Below are positions 1-11,621 of a stretch of DNA of 64,000 bases, piece after piece. The notes beneath the pieces were generated by a model that saw nothing but the letters and a program-made list of their open reading frames with translations, had not been told where the DNA came from and did not search any database. Position 1 is the stretch's first letter, and each line of letters begins with the position of its first letter. The DNA is from Hypericum androsaemum (Eukaryota; Streptophyta; Magnoliopsida; Malpighiales; Hypericaceae): the NCBI GenBank assembly GCA_963995505.1, contig OZ023181.1, positions 3,881,487-3,945,486 of the forward strand. The letters run 5' to 3'. Position numbers and translations under genes: made by a program.

Positions 1-162
1 TTAAAATAGGCAACTGTTGCAAGTAAAACAATGCTCTCATGGTTTTCTCTCAACCTCTGTGCCCAAACACTTGTGCTTTCGCTTGCTACTTTCAATACTA
101 GGTGATCTTTTCTCTTATTTTCTCTGAAGGCCACTGCTGTATTGATTGATTGGGTATTTCAG

Positions 163-1435
163 GTTGAAGCATACAATACAGAAAGAGCATTACGCAAGAT
201 AAGACGCCACCCTGCTCCTCTTCCTAGTGGTGTCAACTTACGCAACAGTGATTTGAAAGATGGGCAACACAAATCTGAGGTTACTGAATTGTCACGGCAC
301 CACATGGAGAGTTTGAAACTGGCATCGGAAGAAACAAGTGTTAGTCAAAGTAGCAAACTGGATACTGGTGGCAATTTATCTGAACAAGTGAGGAGTAGAC
401 AACAAGGTGGCAACGCTGACAAATTCCTCGGGGGACCTTCGAGCTGGTACAGCATAAGCCCTTTCTCCTCTCTGAACGTTTTAGTTTGCTCATGAAAAAA
501 TTGTCCAAAAGTTTGTGATTGTGCCTCATTAAGGTCTTGTGATGTTAATTAGAGTTGGTATAATTGGTTACTAAGCAGAATTTTTATGCAGCATGGCTTA
601 TGCATCAAAGTTGATGTTTTCAATTGATGTTGATCGAGTGTCTGTAGAACTATTTATTAGAAAGGTTGGCTAGGTTAGTCCTGTAGTAGAACTAAAATAT
701 ATACATAGGAGATTTGGAATCAACTGTAATCCATGTATTAATAAAGCAGTACATGAAATGGTTCATGTTCCCTAGACGATGAGAGGCTTTTGTGTTGATT
801 GTGTGATAAGTTTCTGTCAATATGCTTTGTTTTAATTTAGATTCATATCTTCCATTTCCTTATACCAATCTTGATTTCTTTTGTAATGATGATGCCCGTT
901 TCACTTCCACAGGGATCCTTACCCAAAAGGTGTTAATTCAGAATCCCTAAAATCATCTCTAGCTTCACGGGGTAAGGGACTTTTCCACACTCACTGTTGT
1001 AGTACTAGCCACTAGGAACGACCTTGTGTTCTCTACTGCTTGTTTAATGCATTAGAAGTTGTTTTCAAATTGTAAAAGATAGGAAACTGAATCTTTTTAT
1101 CTAGTGGGCTTATAGGCAATTAAGGAGGAAGATGTTTGATTTCATGAGCTTACGCACGTAATCATCTACTGCAGCTAATATAATGTGAAGTGTATATAGA
1201 CTAATTCATGTCGGAACATGCAGGAACCGTGAGCGCTGCAGTGAAACAAAATGGAGATGAGGATGTGGTGATTGATGAGAAAGAGAGACATAGTTCAGAT
1301 GTTAGCACTTCTAATTTAGTTGCAGATGGCACAGGAGCTGTAACGAAATCGAGCGGCGAGAAGACCTTGAAGGATGCTGTCAAACCAAAAAACAAGAGAA
1401 GAAAGCCGTCATCAACCAACCCAACTGCAAGTTAG
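163..1435 (+). CDS. 3' exons of an unrecognised protein-coding gene (partial)
   Basis: Three exons join in phase: 163-446, 913-971 and 1224-1435, ending at a TAG stop. Each intron has AG/GT borders, and the phases (2 nt carried over, then 1 nt) close exactly, which supports a real gene whose 5' part lies before the window. The visible C-terminal ~184 residues are hydrophilic. They start with a basic stretch (ERALRKIRRHPAPLP), continue Ser/Gln/Glu-rich, and end in a Lys/Arg-rich tail (KPKNKRRKPSS) that looks like a nuclear localisation signal. No catalytic motif or known domain is visible, and I do not recognise the family. A nuclear, disordered C-terminal tail is an inference from composition only. 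The gene ends about 1.5 kb before the next gene on the same strand. Confidence 0.6.
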
Positions 1436-2921
1436 ATGCACTAATTCAAGAAGTTGCATGTGGCCCAAGCGAATGCTGAAAAACCCTTTCTTCACCGGAT
1501 AACGTCACGAGTGAAGAAGATCGAAAATCCTGCCCGTCGTTATCCGATGACTGTAGTGTAAGGCATGTCCCATTGGCCAAACCCGAAAAAGGGAGGAGTG
1601 GCAATGGTGGTGGTCTTCTGCAATTAATGGGTACATCCCCACAGACCTTTTTTTTCCTGTAGAAATACAGATGTCATTGTCTCAAGCAGTCTGTGAGGAC
1701 TTGGGGAGTTTAGCCAATAGAAGGAACTTGTAAGATGCAGACATTAACTTGCTCGTTATGACCAAGTCGAGAATAGTCATTGTTTAAGAATTGTACCTGA
1801 TTTATATTCAATAATTTTTCGTAGCTAGTTATGTAATATATCCAAATGATTATTCAATTTGATGATCCGTACTTTTTACAAAACAAATCCGTTTGGATAA
1901 CTTGGATTTGGTTTTGCTTTCGAGTTCAGGTATATTCTATAAAGCCTAAATTCAAGTCTACCAAAACTATTAAGCCTAAACTCGAACTCAATTCTTTTAA
2001 CTGATCTAATTTGACCGACTAATTTATACTCAAACTAAATATAATCTATGAATAATCAAGCTTGAGACATTTTCATATACTCGATAGAGTTATCGGGTTT
2101 CTTCCCTAATAAAAGTAAATCTAAAATCTCAAACGTGTAGGATCTGGCAATTACGAGATGTATACGCTTTAATTAAATACAATCAGGGAATTAAACAAAA
2201 ACAAAAAAAAAATAGAATCAGGGAAGCAATATGATTTGTTTCTGCGTCCTAAAAAAAGACAAAAGTCAAATTTGTTTTCGCTGTCTTAATGAACAACCGA
2301 CAAGACTGCCATAGCTATAACCTCTCCTCAATTATGACTTGGCGGCTACCATAATACGAGACCGTATGGAGAGGTTGGGTGTAGATCCAAAACAATTGGC
2401 TTCTTTGAAAAAGAACAATCAGCTTTGCATTATATTATATCCCACATGCTCTCCAAATTAAAATTGTAAGATAATTTTAAGATCTTAGATTTTAATTGGT
2501 AGGTTAATTTTAAATTTATAGTATTTATTTCTTGAAAAATATAGTGCGTATATTAATCAAGATGTCTCAATTTATAGTATTTATCTTATTTTTTAGAGTT
2601 AAGTGGGTGGACTCCTACCCTTACAAAAAATAAACTTTGATTGGGAGGTGAGCACTCGATTTATACCGATCTGTCCAAATTTTCGAGATAAAAATAGATG
2701 TCTCGAGTTCTAGTCGTTTTATTTTTTCGAACAAAACAACCAATTATATGATCCGGCAGGCGTAAGAGGGGCAAGGGGGCACGCGGTTGGGGGAAGAGAG
2801 GGGCGGGCGTTGTGGGTTGGTTGGTTTCGATGAAGAACAACAAAGGCACTTACACCCAAAACGACAAGAAGAAGAACAGGGAGGAGGAGACAAGTGTCAG
2901 AAGAGAGAGAGAGAGAGGGAG
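1436..2921. other. Intergenic: 3' UTR, AT-rich spacer and promoter of the NIPA-like gene
   Basis: The first ~400 bases read as the 3' UTR of the preceding gene. The remainder is AT-rich spacer with no sustained reading frame on either strand. The last ~100 bases before the ATG at 2922 are purine-rich, with a GA run at 2902-2919 that looks like a 5' UTR tract. I see nothing else. Confidence 0.5.
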
Positions 2922-5900
2922 ATGGGTTTCTCTGATGACGACAATGTGAAAGGCTTCACCTTGGCCCTGTCGTCCAGTGTTTTCATCGGTGGCAGCTTCA
3001 TCATCAAGAAGAAGGGCCTCAGGCGAGCCGCTGCTGCCTCCGGTGTTAGAGCTGGTTGGCCCTTTCTTCTTCTTCTTCTTTCTTGGAGATGCGTTTTTCT
3101 TTTTTTCTCTTGGAGAGGAGGAGAAATTTAAAGTTGTGTTTTTCTTGATGGGTTTTTGGTTCTGTGAAATGGGTTCGGGTTGTTTCTTGTGATTGTTGAT
3201 CAAGTTTCTGTCTTTGTAGGTGTTGGTGGCTTCTCTTATCTCTTGGAGCCTCTATGGTGGTTAGGCATGATCACTAGTAAGTTTCGTATCCCCTTTTTTC
3301 AAATTTCTTTCAGCTATATTATTTGGTAAATGCAACTGTGGTTTTGGATTGTGTTTGTTCAGTGGATCGGAGGGGAATTGTTGGGTTTAAGACGTTTGTT
3401 TTACCTAAGTTGGTGATCATATCCTCTGTGCAATATGGTATTGGTGTTCTGTAGCTAACACATGGAAAGCTCCAGTCTTAGATTTTGTGCTTTCTGGTTG
3501 ATGACTAAAACTAAAAACTGACATTTCCGTTGTTTCTTCACTTGGTTACCTTTTCAAATGTCTGGTAATTGTGATGCTTTGTATTGGTGTTTGTTGATGT
3601 ACTGAATCTTAGTAGAATGCTGTCCTTTTATCTGCACTTTGGAACAGTGATCGTTGGAGAAATAGCAAACTTTGTGGCATATGCATTTGCTCCCGCGGTT
3701 CTTGTCACCCCTCTCGGTGCTTTAAGCATCATTGTCAGGTACAGATTCCTTAGTTTTCTATAAGAAGCTTTCTTCATAGTCGGTCTTGTGGTCTCCTCGA
3801 GTGACATTGGTGCTTTCTTTTCCCTTCGTTGGATTGAAGTGCTGTGTTGGCTCACTTCATGTTAAGTGAAAAGTTACACAAGCTTGGGATACTGGGCTGT
3901 GTTATGTGTGTTGCTGGTTCTACGATAATTGTCATCCATGCTCCACAAGAACTCCCTATAAATTCGGTTCAGGAGATATGGAGAATGGCAAGTCAACCAG
4001 GTTAGCTACTGATTTGAGTGGCATATTATTGCATTTTCCTTATCCATAATTGTCTGACAGTGTTTCTATTTGTTTCAGCTTTTTTGCTTTATGTTACCTC
4101 AGTAATTGTGCTGGTTTTCATTCTGGTCTTCCATTTCGCTCCTCGGATTGGCCACTCGAATGTGCTAGTTTTCACTGGCATCTGTTCATTGACGGGTTCA
4201 CTCTCGGTAAGCAATCTTACAACCTGAGAGGTTTTATTTGTTTTCTGTTTCTTTCCTTTTGAAATGATCCGGATTCCTAGGATGAACATAGCAAAGTCAT
4301 GCCGATATGGAAGTTGAAAGGCTTAATATGTTTGATGGTAATCTTGCCTTCGCCAAAGTTCATATAAAAGCTAATGGGCTTCCTGGAAGTCCGTTTATTC
4401 TTTCCAAATCTAGTGGTCTCAGGCCAAACCTTGATGTAAATGGTTAATCATATGTTTTCCTGGGTCATAGTTCACATTTTACTTGAATTCTATAAACTGT
4501 GAATATCCGTTGCTGCATTATTGTGCAATGAAAATCGGCATGGCTTTGCGTACTAGCTTGTGGGGTTATTTTTTCCTCTAATGATAATGTGAACTCATCA
4601 TGAATGTTTTTCTGCAGTCATGGATGGTTGGTAGAATCTTTGACTTCTGTATTGACATTAAAGTATTACTTATGCAGGTAATGAGTGTAAAAGCACTTGG
4701 AACCGCATTGAAGTTGACATTCGAAGGAAACAACCAATTGATCTTTCCGGAGACTTGGTTTTTTATGTTAGTTGTGGCTACGTGTGTCATCACACAAATG
4801 AACTATCTCAACAAGGTTTGTCAAATTAATGTGTTCCCTCCCTCGTATGGGTTCTTATCGATCACATACTGGTTGTCGTTCAGTGCTTTTTATTAGCTTG
4901 CTATCTGTCTTCCAATTCTTGTTTTGCTTACTATTTCAGGAACTTCTATCGAGTCCATATTACCCAGTTTAATTTCATGACAATCAGATTCTAACGAAAG
5001 TTTCGCCAGCCACATTTACTGTCTCTGTTTATAATTCTCAAAGTTGATTATATTTCTTATAAAAGAGTTGGTGCTCTAGTAACTTCCCTTCTACAAGGTG
5101 CTGTTAAGGTCTATGAACTAAACAGTTTCTTCCTCACCAGTTATCGAAATTGAGACACTGCCGAACCCAATATTTTTCTGGAGTACTATGCTCTATGGCT
5201 TCGATCCTGGGCCAATTTTGTTTCTCGCTTTTCGTTTCTCTGCTTTTGCTTCTTATTGTATCTCTCATAATTTACAAATCCGTTTTTCAGGCCCTCGACA
5301 CCTTCAATACTGCCATAGTATCTCCCATTTATTATGTAATGTTCACATCACTGACAATTCTTGCGAGTGTCATCATGTTCAAGGTATGGTTATCGTCTTG
5401 TGGCTTTCACTCTAGCTGCATATCCTTATACTATGAAGTAGATTCGCAGATAGTTGCTTCCGGTTTCTTTGGGTGATGTGGTATTGAGCATGAGAAGCTG
5501 GAGAGTAACTTTTTTAGATGAGGAAGAATTTTCCATCTGTTACCACAACCTTCATGGCAACATGCTACGCCTTAGTTTCTTATCTTCATTATTCCCAAGA
5601 CAAGTTTCGGTATTACCTTCCGATGAAACGTATGGCTGAAGTATTCAGAATTGTCAAAAAGCGGTTGGTAGTCACTGCCTTATTGTTCACTATTATTATG
5701 CAAGCCTGAGTACTGACATAGATATCTGTTATTCGTAACTGAACCTGTTCATGGTTTTAGCGATCCAAGAATAACGGGAGTCGATTGTGTCTAAAAATCC
5801 GAGCTTCCACGTGGCAGGACTGGGATGGGCAGAGTGTGGGAAACGTCGTATCAGAAATCTGTGGTTTTGTTGTCGTGCTCTCTGGAACGCTCCTGTTGCA

Positions 5901-6161
5901 ATCGACCAAGGAATATGAAAGAAGTTCCTCATTTAAAGGTGCGGGGCACAACAGTACACAATACTCTCCTCGATCGTTGTTAAATTTGCTTCACATTTTC
6001 TGAATCTGACTATGATTCATCATGTGCTAGGAAATTATGGACCTTTGTCTCCCACGTTGTCCGCTCGCCTATGTGCTGGCAATGGCGAATACCTGAAGCA
6101 TGATGAGGAAGACCCTACACCTTCCGAAGAGATAAGCTTGCAAAGACAAGAACATCATTAG
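2922..6161 (+). CDS. NIPA-like magnesium transporter (DUF803 family)
   Basis: Nine exons: 2922-3054, 3220-3276, 3648-3738, 3840-4000, 4079-4206, 4678-4815, 5291-5383, 5818-5938 and 6031-6161. They sum to 1,053 nt (350 residues) with all phases closing. Family-typical stretches are seen in order: [20 protein letters not shown] at the N-terminus, [73 protein letters not shown] and DWDGQ with a last hydrophobic segment. About nine hydrophobic segments fit the family's polytopic topology; the C-terminal ~50 residues are acidic and soluble. NIPA proteins are Mg2+ carriers or channels of plasma and endosomal membranes; the plant members are less well characterised, so the substrate here is inferred. 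The ATG at 2922 is chosen because it gives the conserved N-terminal helix. A GA-rich leader precedes it. Confidence 0.92.
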
Positions 6162-6843
6162 CTGACAATCTCATCAGAGCCTCCTGCAATTTCTAGCAGT
6201 AACCTATGCCCAAGTCCAGATACAGAACTTTCAGATGTCTGGTTCATCGAGGGCAAGTATCTGAAGGATATCACGTCGAGGCGGGCGAATCAGCAGCTTT
6301 CGGGAGTCCGGACCAATAGGGTGCCTCTTCAGGTGTGAACTTTGTACAGTGTGTTCAAGATAGCTGCTTAGTGTATGTTTTCTCCAAGCTTTTTGGGATC
6401 ATTAGAGCTGAAAGCATTGTCAGGCCATCTCTGCTACTTCATTATTTTGTTTGGCTTTCTCCTCGAATTTAATAGATACTGAAAGGTGAGAATCTCATTA
6501 TTTAGGACTTGCAGATATTTTCCAGTGTGTTTGCAAGTTGTGAAGGAAGATGGAGAATAAATTGGGTGATACATCTGGAAAATTGTTTGTCTCGGAAAAT
6601 GGACCATAAACTTCGTATTAGTATCGTGTAGTTTGACGCCTTTGCAGTTTAGTTACTTGTTTTATATATCTAATGCTCAGTTGTCAACAGCAGATAGCGA
6701 CGCGTAGCGGCGATCCCCTAAAATGCTATAGCGGTATAGCGGATAGCGGGATGGTCGATATTGCAAAGTCTACAAATCAGTGTACAACATAAACATAAAT
6801 ACTCAAAAATAGAAAAATATACAAAATTAAAGAAAACAACACA

Positions 6844-7172
6844 CTTAATAATTATAATCAACTTTGTCAAAATTAAAGAGACCAACATACTTAATAATTA
6901 TAGTCTAAAAGTAATCAAATATTCAAAATAACATCCCATAAAAATGACAATCAAGTTCTAAGAGACACAAAACGCAAGCTAAAATAACCTATTCCAAGCA
7001 AGAACAACTTAATAATTATAATCAACTTTGTCAAAATTAAAGAGACCAACATACTTAATAATTATAGTCTAAAAGCAATCAAATATTCAAAATAACAATC
7101 CCATCAAAATAACAATCAAGTTCTAAGAGACTCAAAATACAAGCTAAAACAACCTATTCCAACCAAGAACAA
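6844..7172. repeat. Two tandem copies of a ~164-bp unit
   Basis: The unit that begins cttaataattataatcaac at 6844 begins again at 7008. The copies differ by only a few substitutions and one or two indels, so the duplication is fairly recent. It lies inside the A-rich core of the TIR element. Confidence 0.8.
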
Positions 7173-7209
7173 CCAAGCAAATTATCAACACAGCAAGTAA
7201 AAGTAACCC

Positions 7210-7405
7210 AAAATAAAGGAAAACAAAACACTTGCCCAATGCCCAAAACTTACACAGCAACTAAAAAAATACCTATCCAATAACCAAAACTTACTCAGCA
7301 ACTAAAAAAAGGAAAAAAAGTACTTACCCAATACCCAAAGCTTACGCAGCAACTAAAAGAAGCTCTTACCCAATACCCAAAACTTGCGCAGCAACAAAAA
7401 GAAGG
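7210..7405. repeat. Four diverged copies of a ~45-50-bp unit
   Basis: The phrase cccaata-cccaaaacttac-cagcaactaaaa recurs four times with small changes (near 7236, 7275, 7330 and 7370). It forms an irregular tandem array next to the right end of the TIR element. Confidence 0.65.
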
Positions 7406-7663
7406 GTGAGGAGGTACCCCATTTGAATTGGGTAATTTATTGAGGTGAGAAATTACCTATATGCCCTCAATAAATAAATAAACAGTTAAAAAATTAGGGG
7501 CATTTAAAGAATTTCTTGCAAAACTAAGATAGAGGCCGCTATACCGCTATTTGGCCGCTATAGCGGTCGCGATGGCCGCTATTCTCAATAGCGTTTAGCA
7601 GCATATCGTAGCGACAGGTATGCAAAATGGTACATAGCGCCGCTATAGCGCGCTATTGACAAC

Positions 7664-8687
7664 ATAGATTTAATATGAATTTTTGCAACTCAAGTGATGA
7701 AGTTTCGAAACCGCACGTAATTATACTGATTCTTCTAACAAGGGAACTAGAAAAATTGTTAGACTACATGCTACTAAAATGAAATTATGCCTTCTTTATA
7801 CTGTCTTTAGTTCTTTACCATCTCTGCAAGTTTCTTTCAATGGTGCAATATTACACCATGAAAGGAATGCCAACCAGCCAATACCCCCACTTCATATCCA
7901 TGAACAACGACTATAACGGAGGCTTCCAACGCGATAATTTGAGAAAAACATATCTACTAAAACAATAACAATTTATGCCAGACTTGCCATCTCGTGCTAC
8001 CTTAAAACACGAAGCTAACAAGAAAGACAGAAAACAAGAATATGTTTTATTCTACCAGTAAGCAACTTCTAACTAGTTTAGCACTAAAGGCTAATAATTC
8101 TCCGGGTTCCTTAATAAAGCTAGAAGAAATGTCTTGTAATCCTCTGAAGTATGTTCAACAACTTCAAGAGGTTTATTGTTTCTCTTGAGGTAGAGCTCTT
8201 GAGGTTTATTGTGCACGTAACAGGGTAGGAGACTAACTATCAAACTTAATTATTGTATTTCCTAGTGGTCTTCTTGTACTTGAGATTCCCTGGATGGCTG
8301 TGCTTCCCTAATCTGGGAGGAATCCGTGCTATATATTTCTATGTAATTTTTGCTTTATGAATGAAAGGGTGCATGGCACCTACCAATTCCAAAAAAACAA
8401 ATAAATATTGGTAATCATTTTTTACCTTTTTCTACGACTCCAGTCTCTATGGTATTTTAGTATCCATATAATCCATTGCTCGAACAAATTACCCACCTAT
8501 GTTTACAAATGAACAAACTCTCGAGCGGTCGTAAAAACAAAAACTAAAAACACAAATAAATGGAAGGAAAAAAATAGATGTAGTCGTTTCTCATCAATTA
8601 AATTCGTCCAGTAACTCGTTGGAGGGAAGAAACTGGTTCCAAAAAATATAATTGAAATATAATTAAAGCGAAAGGAAAACCAACTAG
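7664..8687. other. Intergenic, AT-rich
   Basis: No reading frame or RNA gene can be supported. Around 8340-8400 the text (aatgaaagggtgcatggcac, then a short A-rich run) resembles the 3' end of an old retroposed transcript, but no coding part is attached to it. Confidence 0.4.
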
Positions 8688-8760
8688 GACTTCATGGCCC
8701 AATGGATAAGGCGCTGGTCTACGAAACCAGAGATTCTGGGTTCGATCCCCAGTGAAGTCG
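8688..8760 (+). tRNA. tRNA-Arg (anticodon ACG)
   Basis: This is a full 73-nt cloverleaf without an intron. The acceptor stem pairs GACTTCA with TGAAGTC, followed by discriminator G at 8760. The D-arm contains the A box (TGGCCCAATGG). The anticodon arm is CTGGT-CTACGAA-ACCAG, giving anticodon ACG. The T-arm GGGTTCGATCCCC contains the B box. A T run directly downstream (8761-8764) serves as the RNA polymerase III terminator. CCA is not encoded, as expected for a eukaryotic nuclear tRNA gene. Confidence 0.97.
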
Positions 8761-10367
8761 TTTTCTTGATTGAACTTTTTCCCACTCGTTTTCCGCCCAA
8801 TTGATTTCTGTAATGGGTTAAATTGCGATCTTGTCTGCTAAGTTTTACGATTATGTAATTATGTCGCTATTGCACTTAAGTCCAATTCCACTCCATAACC
8901 TAAAACAAGTCTACGCATCTCACAAAACACATCGTATCGGTCATAACTAGTAACTCTACTCAAATTAAGTCGGTCATGAATAAATTGTTGCCATCACTAG
9001 TAACTAATGCTTCTTGATTGAAAACATCATCTTCTTCTTTCTAGAGCCGGTATTCATGTATGGCGCGAGGTAATGGTCATAGTCATACATGTCCGACCAC
9101 GACATGGAATCTTCATCCACCCACTTCTTCACAAACATCGACATCATATTCAGGGAATCATCATTTGTATTAGACATTGTCTCGACCTCATCATTCTGAT
9201 GAAAGCTCGGAATCGGCATGGGAGCGGTGGAGGGCAAAGCCGAGACCCGCTCCGTTAGGATCTCTCCGTGGGGTCGGCCAAGACTTTGGAAGGCAGGGCC
9301 GAGGTCTTCTCCATGGGGGGCCGAGGAGCATCTGTTGTATATTATGTGGGTAATGGAGTATAAAGAAAATATATGTTAGGCACATCAAAAAATATGCTTT
9401 CTTTAAATGTATTGATTCCTCTCAATAATTTTGACTATTTTTGAACTCATGATTGGACCAATTCGATTCTTCACCTTTCTCCCTTCTTTCTTATATATAT
9501 ATACATATATAAGAAATATTTGAACTTGAAGCTACTTTTAGGATCCCCTCCATAATAGATAGGAGTCCAATTGAACTTGGCCTACATGCTAAATCCGCTC
9601 ATATATTTATAGTGTTTCAAGCAAGCTCAATAATTTACATTTTCTAATGTGGTAAAGTCCTAAATCTATTAAATGACAAAATGCAATACTTGCGTTTTCT
9701 TTATCATTTAAATATCCCTATATACAACAGCATCAACTTCTTCATCTGTAAAAAACGCCCACCTAAACCTTTCTGATTTGGGACTTCTAGTTCTAACCCC
9801 ATGCGAACTTCCACCACTTGTATCCTTAGCAACCTTTTCCGAACTCAAGCTAGGAGAGGTAGAAAACTCAGCCGCCTTGTTCAATGAACAACACTCCACC
9901 GCTTCGGTGACAAAATCCCTCACTTGTGCCATCTCACAAAACTCATCATACCCTATGGAAATCAAATAAATATAACAACTAAATATCAATATTTCCATAG
10001 CTTATTTGATATAGTTGATGTTACGCCATCTATTTTTTTAGAAATAAAGTTTATTTATTAATGAATAATTACCGTGTGCATAAGCGTTGGGTCCTCACCC
10101 CACCCTAATAAGCAGCGACCAATAGCAAACATGGTCGCTATCAATATCCCAAAAGAGTAAGAAGCAGTTTAAAGTTCATACATCAAGGGGGTTGTAAAGA
10201 GTTCAACATCAAAGTTCATACACCATCTACGAAGATAATAAAGAGATAAAGTAACAGAGAATTTTCTTGTCTCAAACCTTTTTGTAAACAATGGATCATC
10301 ATTTATCCTCGAAGAAAGTAAGAATAATTTCATCCAATAATTATATTAATTATTTATGTTATATCGA
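8761..10367. other. Intergenic region with two unexplained minus-strand open frames
   Basis: Most of this stretch is AT-rich and non-coding. Minus-strand frames at 9004-9237 (acidic, Met/Asp-rich, ending in a Lys run) and 9708-9998 (Ser/Glu-rich) have somewhat protein-like composition. They lack recognisable domains, good start context or splice partners. They may be decayed transposon coding sequence. A TA dinucleotide run sits at 9494-9511. Confidence 0.35.
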
Positions 10368-10613
10368 CGTGATACCCCAATTCTGAAAAATCTTAAGTGA
10401 TTTTATTGGTACTATTCATATCAACAAGGTGCACATTCTTTTTCGGCACACATCCTCAGAGAACTCCAAGGTTAAACGCGTTTGGCCGGGAGTAGGAACA
10501 GGATGGGTGACCTCCTGGGAAGTTTGCGGGATACGTGCGAGTGAGGACAAAATATGCTGGAAAAGACATGTGTTGGTCTGTGGAGACAGTCGGTCGAATC
10601 ACGGGACGTTACA
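10368..10613 (+). repeat. TRIM LTR 1 with 5S-like segment
   Basis: This is the most complete LTR. Its 5S-like part at 10461-10523 includes ggttaaacgcgtttggccgg and aggatgggtgacctcctggg. These match the A-box to C-box region of plant 5S rRNA with several changes. Confidence 0.85.
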
Positions 10614-10698
10614 TTTGGTATAGAGCAAATACACTTCTAAGACTGTTATGTGTTCTGTTTGGCGTGACGAGGACGTCGCTTATTTAAGGAGGGGTGAA

Positions 10699-10908
10699 TG
10701 TGATACCCCGTTAATGATATGATCTGTCTGAAATGCTTAAGTAATTTGATTGGTACTATCCATATCAACAAAGTGTACCTTCAAGGTTAAACGCGTTTGG
10801 CCGGGAGTATGATAAGAATGGGTGACCTCATGGAAAGTTTTTGGGATGCGTGCGAGTGAGGATCCGTGTTGGTCTATGGAGTCAGTCGATCAGATCACGG
10901 GCGTCATA
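10699..10908 (+). repeat. TRIM LTR 2 with 5S-like segment, internally deleted
   Basis: About 35 bases before the 5S-like segment are missing compared with LTRs 1 and 3 (the part with cttttcggcacacatcc). The 5S-like part at about 10779-10838 is retained. Confidence 0.8.
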
Positions 10909-10994
10909 TATGGTATCAGAGCAAGTACGCTTCTAGGACTGTTCTGTATTCTGTCTGGCGCGACGAGGACGTCGTGTATTTAAAGAGGAATGAA

Positions 10995-11254
10995 TGTGAT
11001 ACCCCGTAAATGATATGTACTGCCTGAAATACCTTAAGTAATTTGATTGGTACTATCCATATCAATAATGTGCACCTTCTTTTCTGGCATACATCCTGAG
11101 AGAACTTCAAGGTTAAACGCGTTTGACCGGGAGTAGGACATGGATGGGTGATCTCTTGAAAAGTTTCCAGGATGCGTGTGAGTGAGGACAAAACACGCTG
11201 AAAAAGACCTGTGTTAGTCTGTGGAGACAATCGGTCGGAGAACGAGGCATTACA
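10995..11254 (+). repeat. TRIM LTR 3 with 5S-like segment
   Basis: This is a complete copy with the 5S-like part at about 11098-11165, ending in cattaca. It differs from LTR 1 by scattered substitutions, so the array is not very recent. Confidence 0.83.
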
Positions 11255-11621
11255 TCGATGTACCTGGCATTGAAAGTAGCCTACCGCTTAAAATTTCAAA
11301 TTATTTGTTGATGTGATCTTTTTACTAACACACTTTCATCATTTATTTTTAATCACGGTCACTTTATTTGGCCGATTGGGCATATTTCCGATCCGGGCAT
11401 CGACGATGGCTCTGTGTTGGCCTTAATTGAGCAGATCAACGAAACCTTTTTCGTCTTTGAAATTTTTAATGAAAATTTCATATTAACACCATGTGTTTTA
11501 TGTTTTTTATCAAGTAACCGAGTTTTTTTCTGATAGATAATGAAGTTGTTGAATTGCGAAAAATATTTCGATGTCGGTTAGGTAAAATCGGGTCAGACTA
11601 TGGACGACTTCTCAAGACGAT

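Larger units (their letters stand above)
6680..7663. mobile_element. Non-autonomous TIR element with GC-rich tagcg-repeat ends (hAT-like MITE)
   Basis: The left end reads gttgtcaacagcagatagcg and the right end, in inverse orientation, gttgtcaatagcgcgctata. Both ends are packed with short tagcg/cgcta motifs for 60-130 bases, while the ~800-base core is A-rich and non-coding. The inverted ends and subterminal motif clusters suggest a hAT-like non-autonomous element. I could not find a matching target-site duplication, so the exact borders and superfamily are uncertain. It lies about 500 bases after the NIPA-like stop codon. Confidence 0.6.
10368..11254 (+). mobile_element. Cassandra-type TRIM retrotransposon, tandem form with three LTRs and two internal domains
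   Basis: Three LTR-like units (10368-10613, 10699-10908, 10995-11254) start with tgtgatacccc and alternate with two short internal domains of 85 and 86 bp. Each internal domain begins with a primer-binding site complementary to initiator tRNA-Met (tggtatcagagc at 10911; the first copy at 10616 has lost one C). Each ends in a purine tract (aaggaggggtgaa at 10687) directly before the next LTR. The LTRs contain a segment derived from 5S rRNA, the hallmark of Cassandra elements. No protein is encoded, so mobilisation depends on other retrotransposons. The flanking bases atcga occur at both outer ends (10363-10367 and 11254-11258), fitting a 5-bp target duplication if the last LTR base is shared. 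Confidence 0.88.

Noticed and set aside
2787..3203. Overlapping ORFs around the first NIPA exon
   Set aside because: Low-complexity Lys/Arg/Phe-rich translations of purine and pyrimidine runs that overlap the well-supported NIPA exon 1.
6844..7405. CRISPR-like array
   Set aside because: Units are long, adjacent and diverged without unique spacers, and the genome is a plant; they are tandem repeats inside a transposon.
10461..11165. 5S rRNA genes in tandem
   Set aside because: Only the middle part of 5S is present, with many changes, and it lies inside LTR units with primer-binding sites and purine tracts. It is Cassandra TRIM sequence, not rRNA genes.
10916..11230. 104-codon minus-strand ORF
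   Set aside because: It lies entirely in the second internal domain and third LTR of the TRIM and has no protein-like pattern.
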